From assembly GCA_910587035.1 (NCBI GenBank), contig CAJUMQ010000020.1, forward strand, positions 1 to 48,110: a stretch of DNA of 48,110 nt. Direction: 5' to 3'. This document shows, one piece after another, positions 18,193 to 25,926 of this stretch. Position 1 is the stretch's first letter. Each line of letters opens with the position of its first letter. The stretch is from an uncultured Desulfovibrio sp. Lineage in GTDB: Bacteria > Desulfobacterota > Desulfovibrionia > Desulfovibrionales > Desulfovibrionaceae. Below the pieces are notes generated by a model. The model was not told the DNA's origin. It searched no databases and saw nothing but the letters and a program-made list of their open reading frames with translations. The position numbers and the translations under genes are program-made.

Positions 18193-18726
18193 CGGATTCC
18201 TCCTTGCGCAGGGCGCATGTTTCCTTTTTGTGTGGCAAGCCGGCATGTTTCAGACTGCATGGGTTTCTACCCAGTGTCTGTATTCAAGCATGAAATGCTT
18301 TTTTTACCATGTGTAAAAAAGATATTATTTTTAGTTCTTGACTATCATTTTTAAATGGAGAGGTAAAGCTCCTCCATGCCGAATTGAAATATCTGCGATG
18401 AGACTAGCAAAAAATTGTTTGTTTGAACAGCCAATTTTAAATAAAATTTTTACATCCTCTCATCTAAATGCCAGTTTTTTACCCTGGAGCATTTGCCGAT
18501 TGAATGCAGGCAAATGCAATGCGCTCCTCCTGAAGGGCCGGCGTAAACGTGAGCGGAAAAATTGAATTTTTCCGCAAAACGCCAGCGCGCAGGGTTGAGC
18601 CGCTCAGAGCGTCTCAACTGATTCATGTCAGAGGCCACCAGTTTAGAAAATTGCGAGTGCCCTGCGCCAGGCCACAGGCAGCGAAAGCACGCTTGCATTT
18701 GCGGAAAAAGTGCGCATTTATATGAA
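18193..18726. other. intergenic region between por and hypF
   Basis: These 534 bases separate two divergent genes. The stretch 18290-18460 is AT-rich and probably holds the por promoter (a TAATAT box lies near 18330 on the minus strand, without a convincing -35) and a plus-strand TTGACT near 18344. A weak stem TGGAG/CTCCA sits at about 18356-18376. A strong palindrome at 18553-18575 is listed separately. The last 102 bases are an in-frame N-terminal extension of hypF that I judged non-coding. No other gene is seen. Confidence 0.4.
18553..18575. repeat. perfect palindrome upstream of hypF
   Basis: Perfect 11-base arms GCGGAAAAATT and AATTTTTCCGC around a single G, about 150 bases before the hypF start. 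No T run follows on either strand, so a classic terminator is unlikely. It is a candidate operator or leader hairpin. Confidence 0.45.
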
Positions 18727-21114
18727 ATGTCTCTTCTTAATGATGCGCAAAAAAGGCTGGCCCTGATTATTACCGGCCAGGTGCAGGGGGTTGGCTTCAG
18801 ACCTTTTGTGTGGCGATATGCCACACAGGCTGACCTTGCCGGTTTTGTGCGCAATACCTCCCTCGGGGTACGCATAGAGATCCAGGGCTCTCCGGAGAAG
18901 GTGGACAGGTTCCTCTCCGGTTTTGAGGCCGAGCTTCCGCCACTGGCCCGCATTGCCTCCATGAATGTTGAAAATATGCCTCCAGTCCCGGGCGAGTCCA
19001 GCTTTCGCATTGAAAAAAGCCAGGATGGCGGCAGCAGCGCAATTCTGGTCAGCCCGGATATTGGCATATGTCAGGAATGTCTGGCCGATATTCGCGATCC
19101 CGCAAACCGGCGCCACGGCTATGCCTTTACGAATTGCACAAATTGCGGACCCCGCTACAGCATTACCAGGGATCTGCCCTATGACCGCCCCATGACCTGC
19201 ATGGCCTGCTTTGAACTTTGCGGGGCTTGCGCAGCGGAATATGCCAATCCGGCGGACAGGCGCTTTCATGCCCAGCCTGTGGCATGCGCCTCCTGTGGTC
19301 CAAGGCTATGGTATGTGGATAAAAAATCTCTTCTGGCAAAAAAGAACCTGCCGGATTCGGACAATATGACAGCAGCCCTGGCCAGGGCCGGGCGGCTTTT
19401 GCTGACAGGCGGCATACTGGCCCTTAAAGGTCTTGGCGGCTACCAGCTGGCATGCGATGCGAGAAACCTTAACGCAGTTGCCAGATTGAGGGAGCGCAAG
19501 AAGCGTCCACACAAGGCTTTGGCCGTCATGACCCGCGGAATAGAGGCCACCGCATCTTTCTGCCATCTCGACAGGGAGCATGAGGACCTGCTGAGTTCCA
19601 TTGCCAGGCCTGTGGTGCTTTGCCCGGCCGATCATGATGCCAGCCGGCCGCTTGTCCCGCTCATTGCCCCGGATACGGACCATATTGGTGTGATGCTGCC
19701 CAATACCCCCCTGCACGCGCTGCTTCTTGACTGGCTGGCAGAGGCGACTGGCGCGGAACCAGCACTGGTGATGACATCCGCAAACAGGGCCGGTGAACCC
19801 ATATGCCTTGGCAATCGCGAGGCTTTGGCCTCCCTTGCGCATCTTGCCGATGGCTGGCTGCTGCATGACCGCGACATCCTGGTGCGGGTGGATGACAGCG
19901 TGGTTGCGACAGGCAGCCGGGCCTTTCCCGGCAATACCTTTTTTATAAGACGCGCCCGCGGCTATGTGCCCGAGCCAGTGCGACTGCCCGTTGCCGACAA
20001 CACAAAACCAGTTTTGGGAGCTGGCGCGGAACTGAAGGCCACCTTTTGCCTCACCCGGGGCAGCATGGCCTTTTTGGGGCAGCACATCGGCGACCTCAAA
20101 AATCCCCGCACACTCGAATTTTATCAGGATGCCCTGGCCCATTTGCAGAATCTGCTGGGGGTCAGTCCCGCCGCCATTGTTCATGATCTGCATCCCGATT
20201 TTATTTCCACCCGATTTGCCATGGACCTTGCCGAAAGACTGGCCGTGCCCGTCATGGGCCTCCAGCATCATGTGGCGCACGCCGCAGGCTGCCTGGCAGA
20301 GAATGGCATTGCGGGGGAGGCCCTGGCAATCTGTCTCGATGGCGCCGGCCTGGGAGCGGATGGCACCATCTGGGGTGGCGAGCTTATATATGTCAATCTT
20401 GCCGAAGCCCAATGGCGGCGCGTTGGCAGTCTCTCGCCCTTTGCACTCCCCGGCGGAGATGCCGCGGCACGCGAGCCCTGGCGCATATGCAGATCGCTGC
20501 TGTTTGGCATTGGCGAGAGCGCTTTTGCCTGTGGGCCGGAAGCGGCGGCCCAGGCTGTGGATGAAATGCTGGCGCGCAATGTGAATTGCGCAGTCACCAG
20601 CAGCTGCGGGCGCCTGTTTGACGGCATTGCCGCCCTGGCTGGCCTTTGCCAGGTGTCGGAATACGAGGGGCAGGCTCCCATGCGCCTGGAGAAGGCCGCC
20701 CGTGGCTGGCTGGCCGGCCATTCCCCAAAGGATTTGCCGCTCATGCAGGAGCCGGCGCCCATTATCATGCGCGACAGCCTCACCATGCTCCATAGCCACG
20801 CCCTTTTCGCGCGTATGCTCGCTATAAAAAAAACCGGTGCAAGCTCCGGTCTCCTGGCAGCCGCATTCCATTTTGAACTGGCGCGAGGAATTGCCGATCT
20901 TGCCAGCCTCAAGGCCGGGGAGCTACGCATCAGGCAGGTCGCTCTGACAGGCGGTGTCATGCACAATTTGTTGCTGGCCTCGCTTTTGGCCGATTTTTTA
21001 CGCGCAAAGGGGCTCGATGTCATTGGCCACAAAAAATTGCCTCCAGGGGATGGCGGCCTGTCACTGGGGCAAGCCATGTGGGGTTCGCGCCTGCTGGAAC
21101 TGGGGAGACTTTAA
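18727..21114 (+). CDS. hypF: NiFe-hydrogenase maturation carbamoyltransferase HypF
   Basis: HypF makes the thiocarbamate from carbamoyl phosphate that becomes the cyanide ligands of NiFe hydrogenases. The 795-residue protein shows the acylphosphatase domain (GQVQGVGFRPFVW, about 17-29), two zinc fingers with the C-x2-C-x18-C-x2-C pattern (CQEC...CTNC and CGAC...CASC, about 112-190), a Sua5/YrdC-like domain (KGLGGYQLACDA, KKRPHKALAVM, about 220-400), and the C-terminal Kae1-like domain with LQHHVAHAAG and LDGAGLGADGTIWGGE. ATG 18727 starts eight residues before the first beta strand; ATG 18625 is the alternative, and neither has a clear ribosome site. No other hyp gene or hydrogenase gene is in the window, so it acts in trans. 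sat follows about 320 bases later. Confidence 0.96.
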   Translation: MSLLNDAQKRLALIITGQVQGVGFRPFVWRYATQADLAGFVRNTSLGVRIEIQGSPEKVDRFLSGFEAELPPLARIASMNVENMPPVPGESSFRIEKSQDGGSSAILVSPDIGICQECLADIRDPANRRHGYAFTNCTNCGPRYSITRDLPYDRPMTCMACFELCGACAAEYANPADRRFHAQPVACASCGPRLWYVDKKSLLAKKNLPDSDNMTAALARAGRLLLTGGILALKGLGGYQLACDARNLNAVARLRERKKRPHKALAVMTRGIEATASFCHLDREHEDLLSSIARPVVLCPADHDASRPLVPLIAPDTDHIGVMLPNTPLHALLLDWLAEATGAEPALVMTSANRAGEPICLGNREALASLAHLADGWLLHDRDILVRVDDSVVATGSRAFPGNTFFIRRARGYVPEPVRLPVADNTKPVLGAGAELKATFCLTRGSMAFLGQHIGDLKNPRTLEFYQDALAHLQNLLGVSPAAIVHDLHPDFISTRFAMDLAERLAVPVMGLQHHVAHAAGCLAENGIAGEALAICLDGAGLGADGTIWGGELIYVNLAEAQWRRVGSLSPFALPGGDAAAREPWRICRSLLFGIGESAFACGPEAAAQAVDEMLARNVNCAVTSSCGRLFDGIAALAGLCQVSEYEGQAPMRLEKAARGWLAGHSPKDLPLMQEPAPIIMRDSLTMLHSHALFARMLAIKKTGASSGLLAAAFHFELARGIADLASLKAGELRIRQVALTGGVMHNLLLASLLADFLRAKGLDVIGHKKLPPGDGGLSLGQAMWGSRLLELGRL

Positions 21115-21153
21115 AAATTATTGCAATTAAGCGAGAAAAGTTTTGTGGGGTGG

Positions 21154-21182
21154 TTGACTTTTTGTTAGATTATTCACAAGAT
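21154..21182 (+). promoter_or_regulatory. sat promoter with candidate Rex operator
   Basis: A -35 TTGACT (21154-21159) is followed by TTGTTAGATTATTCACAA (21162-21179), which matches the Rex consensus TTGTGA-N6-TCACAA with one mismatch in the left half and a perfect right half. A weak -10 CAAGAT lies at 21177-21182. The box fills the spacer, so a bound repressor would block RNA polymerase. In Desulfovibrio vulgaris, Rex is reported to repress sat in response to the NADH/NAD ratio; that published precedent supports the call. Confidence 0.65.
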
Positions 21183-21323
21183 AGACGCACAAAAGTTTCC
21201 TGCTCACCTGCTGGCTGAGCCAGCTGTTTTTGACATACTGCATGGTGAGACAGAAATTTTTACAGCGGGTTGGGAATGAAATTGCCAGGCCGCTGTGGCG
21301 GATTTGTCTGCAAATACGCCTGC

Positions 21324-21362
21324 GAAACCACAGGGCGGTTTTGCGCACCCTGTGGCGGTTTC
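21324..21362 (+). promoter_or_regulatory. hairpin in the sat leader
   Basis: Arms CCACAGGG (21328-21335) and CCCTGTGG (21348-21355) are perfectly complementary across a 12-base loop. They are extended by GAAA/TTTC after a three-base bulge. It lies about 70 bases before the sat start with no T run, so it is not a terminator. It may be an mRNA stabiliser or a regulatory fold; I recognise no known riboswitch. Confidence 0.4.
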
Positions 21363-21432
21363 AAGCGCAACATGTTCAGGATGCCGGGTGTTTTTCCCGT
21401 TGATTTCACAACCCCAAATGGAGGTTTACGCA

Positions 21433-22704
21433 ATGTCCAAACTGGTTCCACCGCATGGCGGCAAAGGCCTGGTCTGCTGCCTGTTGGAAGGTGAGGCTCT
21501 GGAGAAGGAAAAGAAAAAAGCTGAGACCCTGCCAAAAATTGAAATTTCTTCCCGTGCCCGCGGTGACCTGATTATGATGGGCATTGGCGGCTTTTCTCCC
21601 CTCGACGGTTTTATGAACAAGGCCGACTGGAAAAGCGTATGTGAAAACATGCTTCTCAGCGATGGCACTTTTTGGCCGCTGCCGGTGACCCTGGATGTTT
21701 CAGCCGAGGATGCCGAAAAAATAAAGATCGGGGAAGAAGTCGCGCTGGTGCGCGATGGTGAAATAATGGCAACCATGAAGGTTGAGGAAATCTATGAGAT
21801 GACCGAAGCCGACAAAAAATGGGAATGCGAAATGGTCTTTAAGGGTGAAGGGCCGGATTCGCAGAATTTTTGGGAGGTTGCGCCCTCCGACCATCCCGGC
21901 GTCAAGATGGTCATGGCCCAGAAGCAGTACAATATTGCCGGCCCTGTCAAGGTCCTCTCCCAGGGCGACTTCCCCGAAAGGTTCCCAGGCGTCTACATGA
22001 CACCGGCCCAGCTCAGGCAAAGGCTTGATGATCGCGGCTGGCAGAAAGTCGCTGCATTGCAGCTGCGTAACCCAATGCACCGCTCCCATGAATATCTCGC
22101 CAAAATTGGCATTGAGACTTGTGACGGCGTAGTCATCCACTCCCTGGTGGGCTCTCTCAAGCCTGGCGATATTCCCGCGGATGTGCGCGTGAAATGCATC
22201 GATACCCTGGTTGACAACTATTTTGTGAAAGAATTTGTCATCCAGGCCGGCTATCCCCTCGATATGCGCTATGCAGGCCCCAGGGAGGCCCTCCTTCATG
22301 CCACATTCCGCCAGAATTACGGCATAAACAATCTGCTTGTGGGGCGTGATCATGCCGGCGTCGGCGATTTTTACGGCATGTTCGAAGCGCAGGAGATTTT
22401 CCGCAAAATGCCGGAGCCCGCGGATGAAGGCAAGCGCCTGCTCTGCAAGCCCATAAACATTGACTGGACATTCTACTGCAAAAAATGTGATGGCATGGCG
22501 TCCATGCGCACCTGCCCGCACAGCAAGGAGGATCGCGTCATCCTCTCCGGCACAAAACTGCGCAAAATGCTGTCCGAAGGCCAGGAAGTGCCGGATCATT
22601 TCGGCCGCGAGGAAGTGCTCGCCATTCTGCGCACCTATTACGAAGGTCTTAAGGACAAGGTGGAGATCAAGATGCAGCGCGCGGCATCCGGCTCCGCCAT
22701 GTAA
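21433..22704 (+). CDS. sat: sulfate adenylyltransferase (ATP sulfurylase)
   Basis: Activates sulfate with ATP to adenosine 5'-phosphosulfate, the first step of dissimilatory sulfate reduction. The 423-residue protein has the active-site QLRNPMHRSHE motif (QxRNP and HxxH) near residue 215, the LVGRDHAGVGDFYG motif near 305, and the zinc cluster CKKCDGMASMRTCPH near 350. No fused APS kinase domain is present, as expected for the dissimilatory form. The start at 21433 has GGAGG nine bases upstream; the frame extends 46 codons further up but is non-coding leader. Canonical aprBA, which often sits elsewhere in Desulfovibrio, is not in the window. Confidence 0.98.
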   Translation: MSKLVPPHGGKGLVCCLLEGEALEKEKKKAETLPKIEISSRARGDLIMMGIGGFSPLDGFMNKADWKSVCENMLLSDGTFWPLPVTLDVSAEDAEKIKIGEEVALVRDGEIMATMKVEEIYEMTEADKKWECEMVFKGEGPDSQNFWEVAPSDHPGVKMVMAQKQYNIAGPVKVLSQGDFPERFPGVYMTPAQLRQRLDDRGWQKVAALQLRNPMHRSHEYLAKIGIETCDGVVIHSLVGSLKPGDIPADVRVKCIDTLVDNYFVKEFVIQAGYPLDMRYAGPREALLHATFRQNYGINNLLVGRDHAGVGDFYGMFEAQEIFRKMPEPADEGKRLLCKPINIDWTFYCKKCDGMASMRTCPHSKEDRVILSGTKLRKMLSEGQEVPDHFGREEVLAILRTYYEGLKDKVEIKMQRAASGSAM

Positions 22705-22724
22705 GGCTTATTGCCGCATAATCA

Positions 22725-22755
22725 GGGGGCGCCGTCTGGCGTCCCCTTTCATTTT
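22725..22755 (+). terminator. intrinsic terminator of sat
   Basis: Nine-base stem GGGGGCGCC / GGCGTCCCC with one G-T pair and a four-base loop, followed by TTTCATTTT, 20 bases after the sat stop. It also lies beyond the end of the convergent minus-strand gene at 22795. Confidence 0.85.
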
Positions 22756-22794
22756 ATAAGACAGAAAGCCGCATGGCCCGATGTTTATAATTTA

Positions 22795-23190
22795 TTATTG
22801 GGCCGCCTCTTCTCCTTTCATGGCCTTGAACACTTCCTCTGCTGCAAAAAGCGCATTGAGCGCGGCCGGAAAACCGGCATAAACCGCCATTTGCATCAAT
22901 ATCTCCGTAATTTCCAATCTGGAGCAGCCCACATTAAGGCATGCGCGGATATGGATTTTTAATTGGGGCAGCGCATTTCCCATAGCTGCCAGTGCTGCTA
23001 TGGTCGCAATTTCCCTCGTTTTCAGATCCACCCCTGGCCTTGGATAGATGCAACCAAAGGGGAACTCTATCAGAAGGCGCCCAAAATCCGGCGCAATATC
23101 CTCAAGACTTTTCACCACTTCGCTGCCGCCACGGCCATCAATGCGCTCCAGCATCGCCAGCCCTGTTTCATAACACCCGGCACTATTCAT
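22795..23190 (-). CDS. carboxymuconolactone decarboxylase family protein
   Basis: A 131-residue all-helical protein of the CMD/AhpD-like superfamily, recognisable from the central LKTREIATIAALAAMGNALPQLKIHIRA pattern (family core: Lys-Thr-Arg-Glu, then helix with His) and the following NVGCSRLEITEILMQMAVYAGFPAALNAL helix-turn-helix block. It has a single Cys in NVGC rather than the CxxC of AhpD, so a peroxidase role is not supported; family members of this type are decarboxylases or unknown. The start has GGAGG upstream and overlaps the 3' end of the propeller gene by eight bases, so the two are translationally coupled. Confidence 0.85.
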   Translation of the reverse strand: MNSAGCYETGLAMLERIDGRGGSEVVKSLEDIAPDFGRLLIEFPFGCIYPRPGVDLKTREIATIAALAAMGNALPQLKIHIRACLNVGCSRLEITEILMQMAVYAGFPAALNALFAAEEVFKAMKGEEAAQ

Positions 23191-23971
23191 TGCCTACCTC
23201 CACAAGCTGTATGCTTCCATCTCCCCAGGTGGCCACGATCAGCTCATTGTCTGTATTTTTTGCCAACCCGACAGGTGATGGGAGATTTTTAGCAAGGGTT
23301 CTGATCACACCATTTGGTCCGGCTTCCAAGACAGCGCCCGCAGAATTGTCCACCACAAAGACACAATCAGCCCCAGCCGGTAAAATACCCACTCCGGGTG
23401 TGGCCAGCCCTTTTTTAATTTTCTGCATGCTGCCATCCGGTGAAACGCGATCCAGGGTCCCACCATAGCAGCTTACATATACATTTCCCGACTCTGTCCA
23501 TGCCATCCCCACAGGCAGCATGTGGCCAGCGGACAAAACTCTGCGCGTGCCCACGCTATCCACCACTTCCACAGTGCCAGCTCCGCGATTTGCCACCAGT
23601 AGCCTGTTGTCTTTTGTCCACAAAAGGCCTGTGGGCTGCTGAAAACCCTGGGCCAGGATGGTTGGCCGCCCATGACCTGTCCATTTGTAGATGTTGCCAT
23701 CGCCATAGCCGGCAATATAAATATTGCCTTGAGAATCCGCTGCCAGTCCAGCTGGCGAGCTGATGCCGTCAATAACAGTTTCGCGCCTGCCGGAGGCATC
23801 CACTCTGGTAACATGATTGGCGCTCCATTCCGCCACAAGCATGGATCCGTCCGGCAAGGTTAAAATCCCCACCGGCGCGGAAAAACCGGCAACGGGCATC
23901 ATGCCGCCAAAAGCAAGGGCTGCGCCCAGCAAGGTGCCAAGGATGGTGATTGTAAAAAGAAATTTTTTCAT
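23183..23971 (-). CDS. exported NHL/SMP-30-like beta-propeller protein
   Basis: A 262-residue protein with a signal peptide (MKKFLFTITILGTLLGAALA, cleavage probably near residue 20) followed by five to six repeats of about 40 residues of the form 'P-x-G-(I/L)-x-x-x-x-D-G-x-(L/I)-x-V-A', for example SAPVGILTLPDGSMLVAE, SSPAGLAADSQGNIYIAG and QQPTGLLWTKDNRLLVAN. These are NHL/SMP-30-type beta-propeller blades, usually involved in lactone hydrolysis or ligand binding. The start at 23971 has AAGGAGG upstream. It is coupled to the CMD-like gene downstream and divergent from a LysR gene. Periplasmic location is inferred from the signal. Substrate unknown. Confidence 0.85.
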   Translation of the reverse strand: MKKFLFTITILGTLLGAALAFGGMMPVAGFSAPVGILTLPDGSMLVAEWSANHVTRVDASGRRETVIDGISSPAGLAADSQGNIYIAGYGDGNIYKWTGHGRPTILAQGFQQPTGLLWTKDNRLLVANRGAGTVEVVDSVGTRRVLSAGHMLPVGMAWTESGNVYVSCYGGTLDRVSPDGSMQKIKKGLATPGVGILPAGADCVFVVDNSAGAVLEAGPNGVIRTLAKNLPSPVGLAKNTDNELIVATWGDGSIQLVEVGNE

Positions 23972-24055
23972 AAAACCTCCTTGCTGCACCCTGACATGTC
24001 CGAAAGATTTACAGCATTACATTTTTGGTGATACCTTTCTGGCATGGGCGATTAT

Positions 24056-24916
24056 ATGGATTTGCGGGAAATGCAGGCTGTTGCCATTGTTGCTGAAGAA
24101 TTAAACATGCGCAGGGCCGCGGAGCGCCTGCATATTTCCCAGCCGCCCCTGAGTCGAAAAATCAATGCCATCGAGGAGCGCCTTGGGATACGGCTTTTTA
24201 TACGCCACAGCCGTGGCCTTGAGCTTACGCCAGCCGGCGGGGAAGTCCTGGGCATCATCAGCCCACTTCTGGTGATGCAGGAAGATGCACAACGGAAACT
24301 GAAGTCCCTGGCAAAGCCGGCCTGCACGGTCATTGGTCTGACCACTGCCTTTGAGCAGGGCATATATGGCCCATTTATGCAAAAGATGACGGAGCTGTGC
24401 AGACCTATATTTAAGCGGGCATCTTCCATCCAGCTGGCCAATGGTGTCGCAAAGGGCGACATCCTTGCCGCTGTGGTGGCTCTTCCACTGGCAGCCAAAG
24501 GTTTTTCTGTAATGGCCATGCAATATGCCGAGCCCATGCTGGCCTTTGTGCCGGACTGCTGGTCTCCCCCATCTGTGCTTGCCAATTTGCATGACTATAA
24601 CGACAGGCCTTTTTTCTGGCCCTGTGCGGCCCGCAACCCGGATTGGCATCAATGGATGCGGGGAGTTTTCAAAATGGCTGCCTTCAGCCCGACAATGCTG
24701 GAAGAGCCGGAAGAGCATGATGTTCTGCTGGCGCGCATCGCTGCCGGAGAGGCTTTTGCCATCATGCCAAAATCTTTCGCAGCCATCCGCAGGGCCGGCA
24801 TAAGCTGCCTGCCGGTTGGGGACCTGCCGCCCCTGGCCATGGGTATGATCTACAGGGATGTAGCGGGAGAGGAACTGGCGCGGAGATGCTCACACATATG
24901 GCGGAGAGACTGGTAA
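24056..24916 (+). CDS. LysR-family transcriptional regulator
   Basis: A 286-residue LysR-type regulator. The N-terminal winged helix is typical (MDLREMQAVAIVAEELNMRRAAERLHISQPPLSRKINAIEE style, residues 1-45, then LGIRLFIRHSRGLELTPAG). The C-terminal effector domain (about 90-280) is only loosely conserved. I chose ATG 24056, where LysR proteins normally begin; ATG 24044 four codons upstream is possible. It is divergent from the propeller-CMD pair across about 85 bases, the standard arrangement for a LysR gene that controls its neighbour. Confidence 0.92.
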   Translation: MDLREMQAVAIVAEELNMRRAAERLHISQPPLSRKINAIEERLGIRLFIRHSRGLELTPAGGEVLGIISPLLVMQEDAQRKLKSLAKPACTVIGLTTAFEQGIYGPFMQKMTELCRPIFKRASSIQLANGVAKGDILAAVVALPLAAKGFSVMAMQYAEPMLAFVPDCWSPPSVLANLHDYNDRPFFWPCAARNPDWHQWMRGVFKMAAFSPTMLEEPEEHDVLLARIAAGEAFAIMPKSFAAIRRAGISCLPVGDLPPLAMGMIYRDVAGEELARRCSHIWRRDW

Positions 24917-25087
24917 GCCGACAAGTTTTGGCTATCGTAAAAAACTGGATAGCGCGGAGCAAAAACATGGCTTCTGTTCTGCGCACGTTGCCGTGGGCGG
25001 TGCGCATACCCCTATTTTTGCTTCCGGCAAATGCTGCTTAAGGCGACACTTGCCAGGAGCAGCCATGAAATTAATAGAGAACATGAA

Positions 25088-25118
25088 CAGGCGCCAGAGA
25101 ATCTACCCCTGGCGCCTG
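25088..25118 (-). terminator. hairpin after greA, probable terminator
   Basis: Perfect 10-base arms CAGGCGCCAG and CTGGCGCCTG with an 11-base loop, 43 bases past the greA stop on the minus strand. The sequence after it (TTCATGTTCTCTATT) is only moderately T-rich. The rest of 24917-25161 holds no gene that I see. Confidence 0.6.
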
Positions 25119-25161
25119 CGCTCATGATCTTACATGCCTGGTTGGATTTATTGACAAAAAA

Positions 25162-25647
25162 CTACAGCGCGCCGGAACCCTTAAAGGAAATTTTTACGAT
25201 TTCATAGGTTACACGGCCACGGGGAATGTCAATGGTGATTTCATCACCCTCCTCCTTGCCCAACAGAGCCTGACCGACAGGTGAGAGGAAAGAGATGGAG
25301 CCTTTGGCCGGGTCGGCTTCGTCCGGGCCAAGAATGGTGAACTCCCTGGTCTCGCCATTATCCACATCTTCCACCTCAACTGTGGCCCCAAAGATGACCT
25401 TGTCCCCAGAGAGCTGATCCAGATCGATGACCTGATAGAGACCCAGGCGGGATTCAATATATTTAATTCTGGCCTCCGCCATTCCCTGCCGCTCCCTGGC
25501 GGCATCATAACCGGCATTTTCGCGAAGATCGCCTTCCTCGCGGGCCTCCTTGATGGCCTGGATAATTTCCGGCCGCTCGCTCTTCAGCTGGGCCAGCTCA
25601 TCCTCAAGTTTTTTGTATCCCTGTCTGGTTATTGGTATGCTTTTCAT
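25162..25647 (-). CDS. greA: transcription elongation factor GreA
   Basis: GreA enters the RNA polymerase secondary channel and stimulates cleavage of backtracked transcripts. The 161-residue protein has the N-terminal coiled coil with the tip motif REEGDLRENAGYDAARERQ (residues 36-54, with catalytic acidic residues D40 and E43) and the C-terminal globular domain ending in GRVTYEIVKI. The start at 25647 has GGGGTG nearby; the frame extends 63 codons upstream into leader sequence that is not GreA-like. It is a single gene with its own promoter and a structured leader. Confidence 0.97.
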   Translation of the reverse strand: MKSIPITRQGYKKLEDELAQLKSERPEIIQAIKEAREEGDLRENAGYDAARERQGMAEARIKYIESRLGLYQVIDLDQLSGDKVIFGATVEVEDVDNGETREFTILGPDEADPAKGSISFLSPVGQALLGKEEGDEITIDIPRGRVTYEIVKISFKGSGAL

Positions 25648-25671
25648 CTGACACCCCATAAATATTAATGT

Positions 25672-25699
25672 CCGGATTAAAAACATGTTTTTAATCCGG
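25672..25699 (-). promoter_or_regulatory. 28-base perfect palindrome in the greA leader
   Basis: A fully self-complementary 28-base sequence whose left half is CCGGATTAAAAACA, ending 25 bases before the greA ATG. In RNA it forms a stem of about 12 pairs in front of the ribosome site. It could act as an attenuator, an mRNA stability element or a DNA operator. In E. coli the greA leader also contains a premature terminator that yields the sRNA GraL; that is only an analogy. Confidence 0.5.
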
Positions 25700-25823
25700 T
25701 AAAATCTCAGTATTAAAAAAATGATTGTTTTTAAGGGGCTGATTGCGGGTTGCCTCTTCCCCTGCATCCGCAGATACCGAAGAAAATCGGATTGGTTCCA
25801 AATCAGCCATATAGAGAAAAGGT

Positions 25824-25852
25824 AAAATAAAGCCATATCATTTAAAGGTCAA
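25824..25852 (-). promoter_or_regulatory. greA promoter
   Basis: On the minus strand TTGACC (25847-25852) and TATTTT (25824-25829) are separated by exactly 17 bases. Transcription from about 25817 would give greA a leader of about 170 bases that includes the palindrome at 25672-25699. Confidence 0.55.
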
Positions 25853-25926
25853 TATATTTCCTGACAACAGCCAGGGTTTATATTGATATTGTAGGATTGC
25901 GGCCAAAGTGGCATACTGGAACAGCC

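Larger units (their letters stand above)
21115..21432 (+). other. sat upstream region
   Basis: This 318-base region between hypF and sat carries no gene. It contains a promoter with an overlapping Rex-type box (21154-21182) and a long putative leader with a bulged hairpin (21324-21362). A further short stem, CCGGGTGTTTTTCCCG, lies near 21383-21399. If transcription starts near 21190, the leader is about 240 bases, unusually long. Confidence 0.5.

Noticed and set aside
19306..20871. Open frame of 521 codons antisense to hypF
   Set aside because: Long antisense frames arise from codon bias in GC-rich genes; hypF motifs on the other strand are unambiguous.
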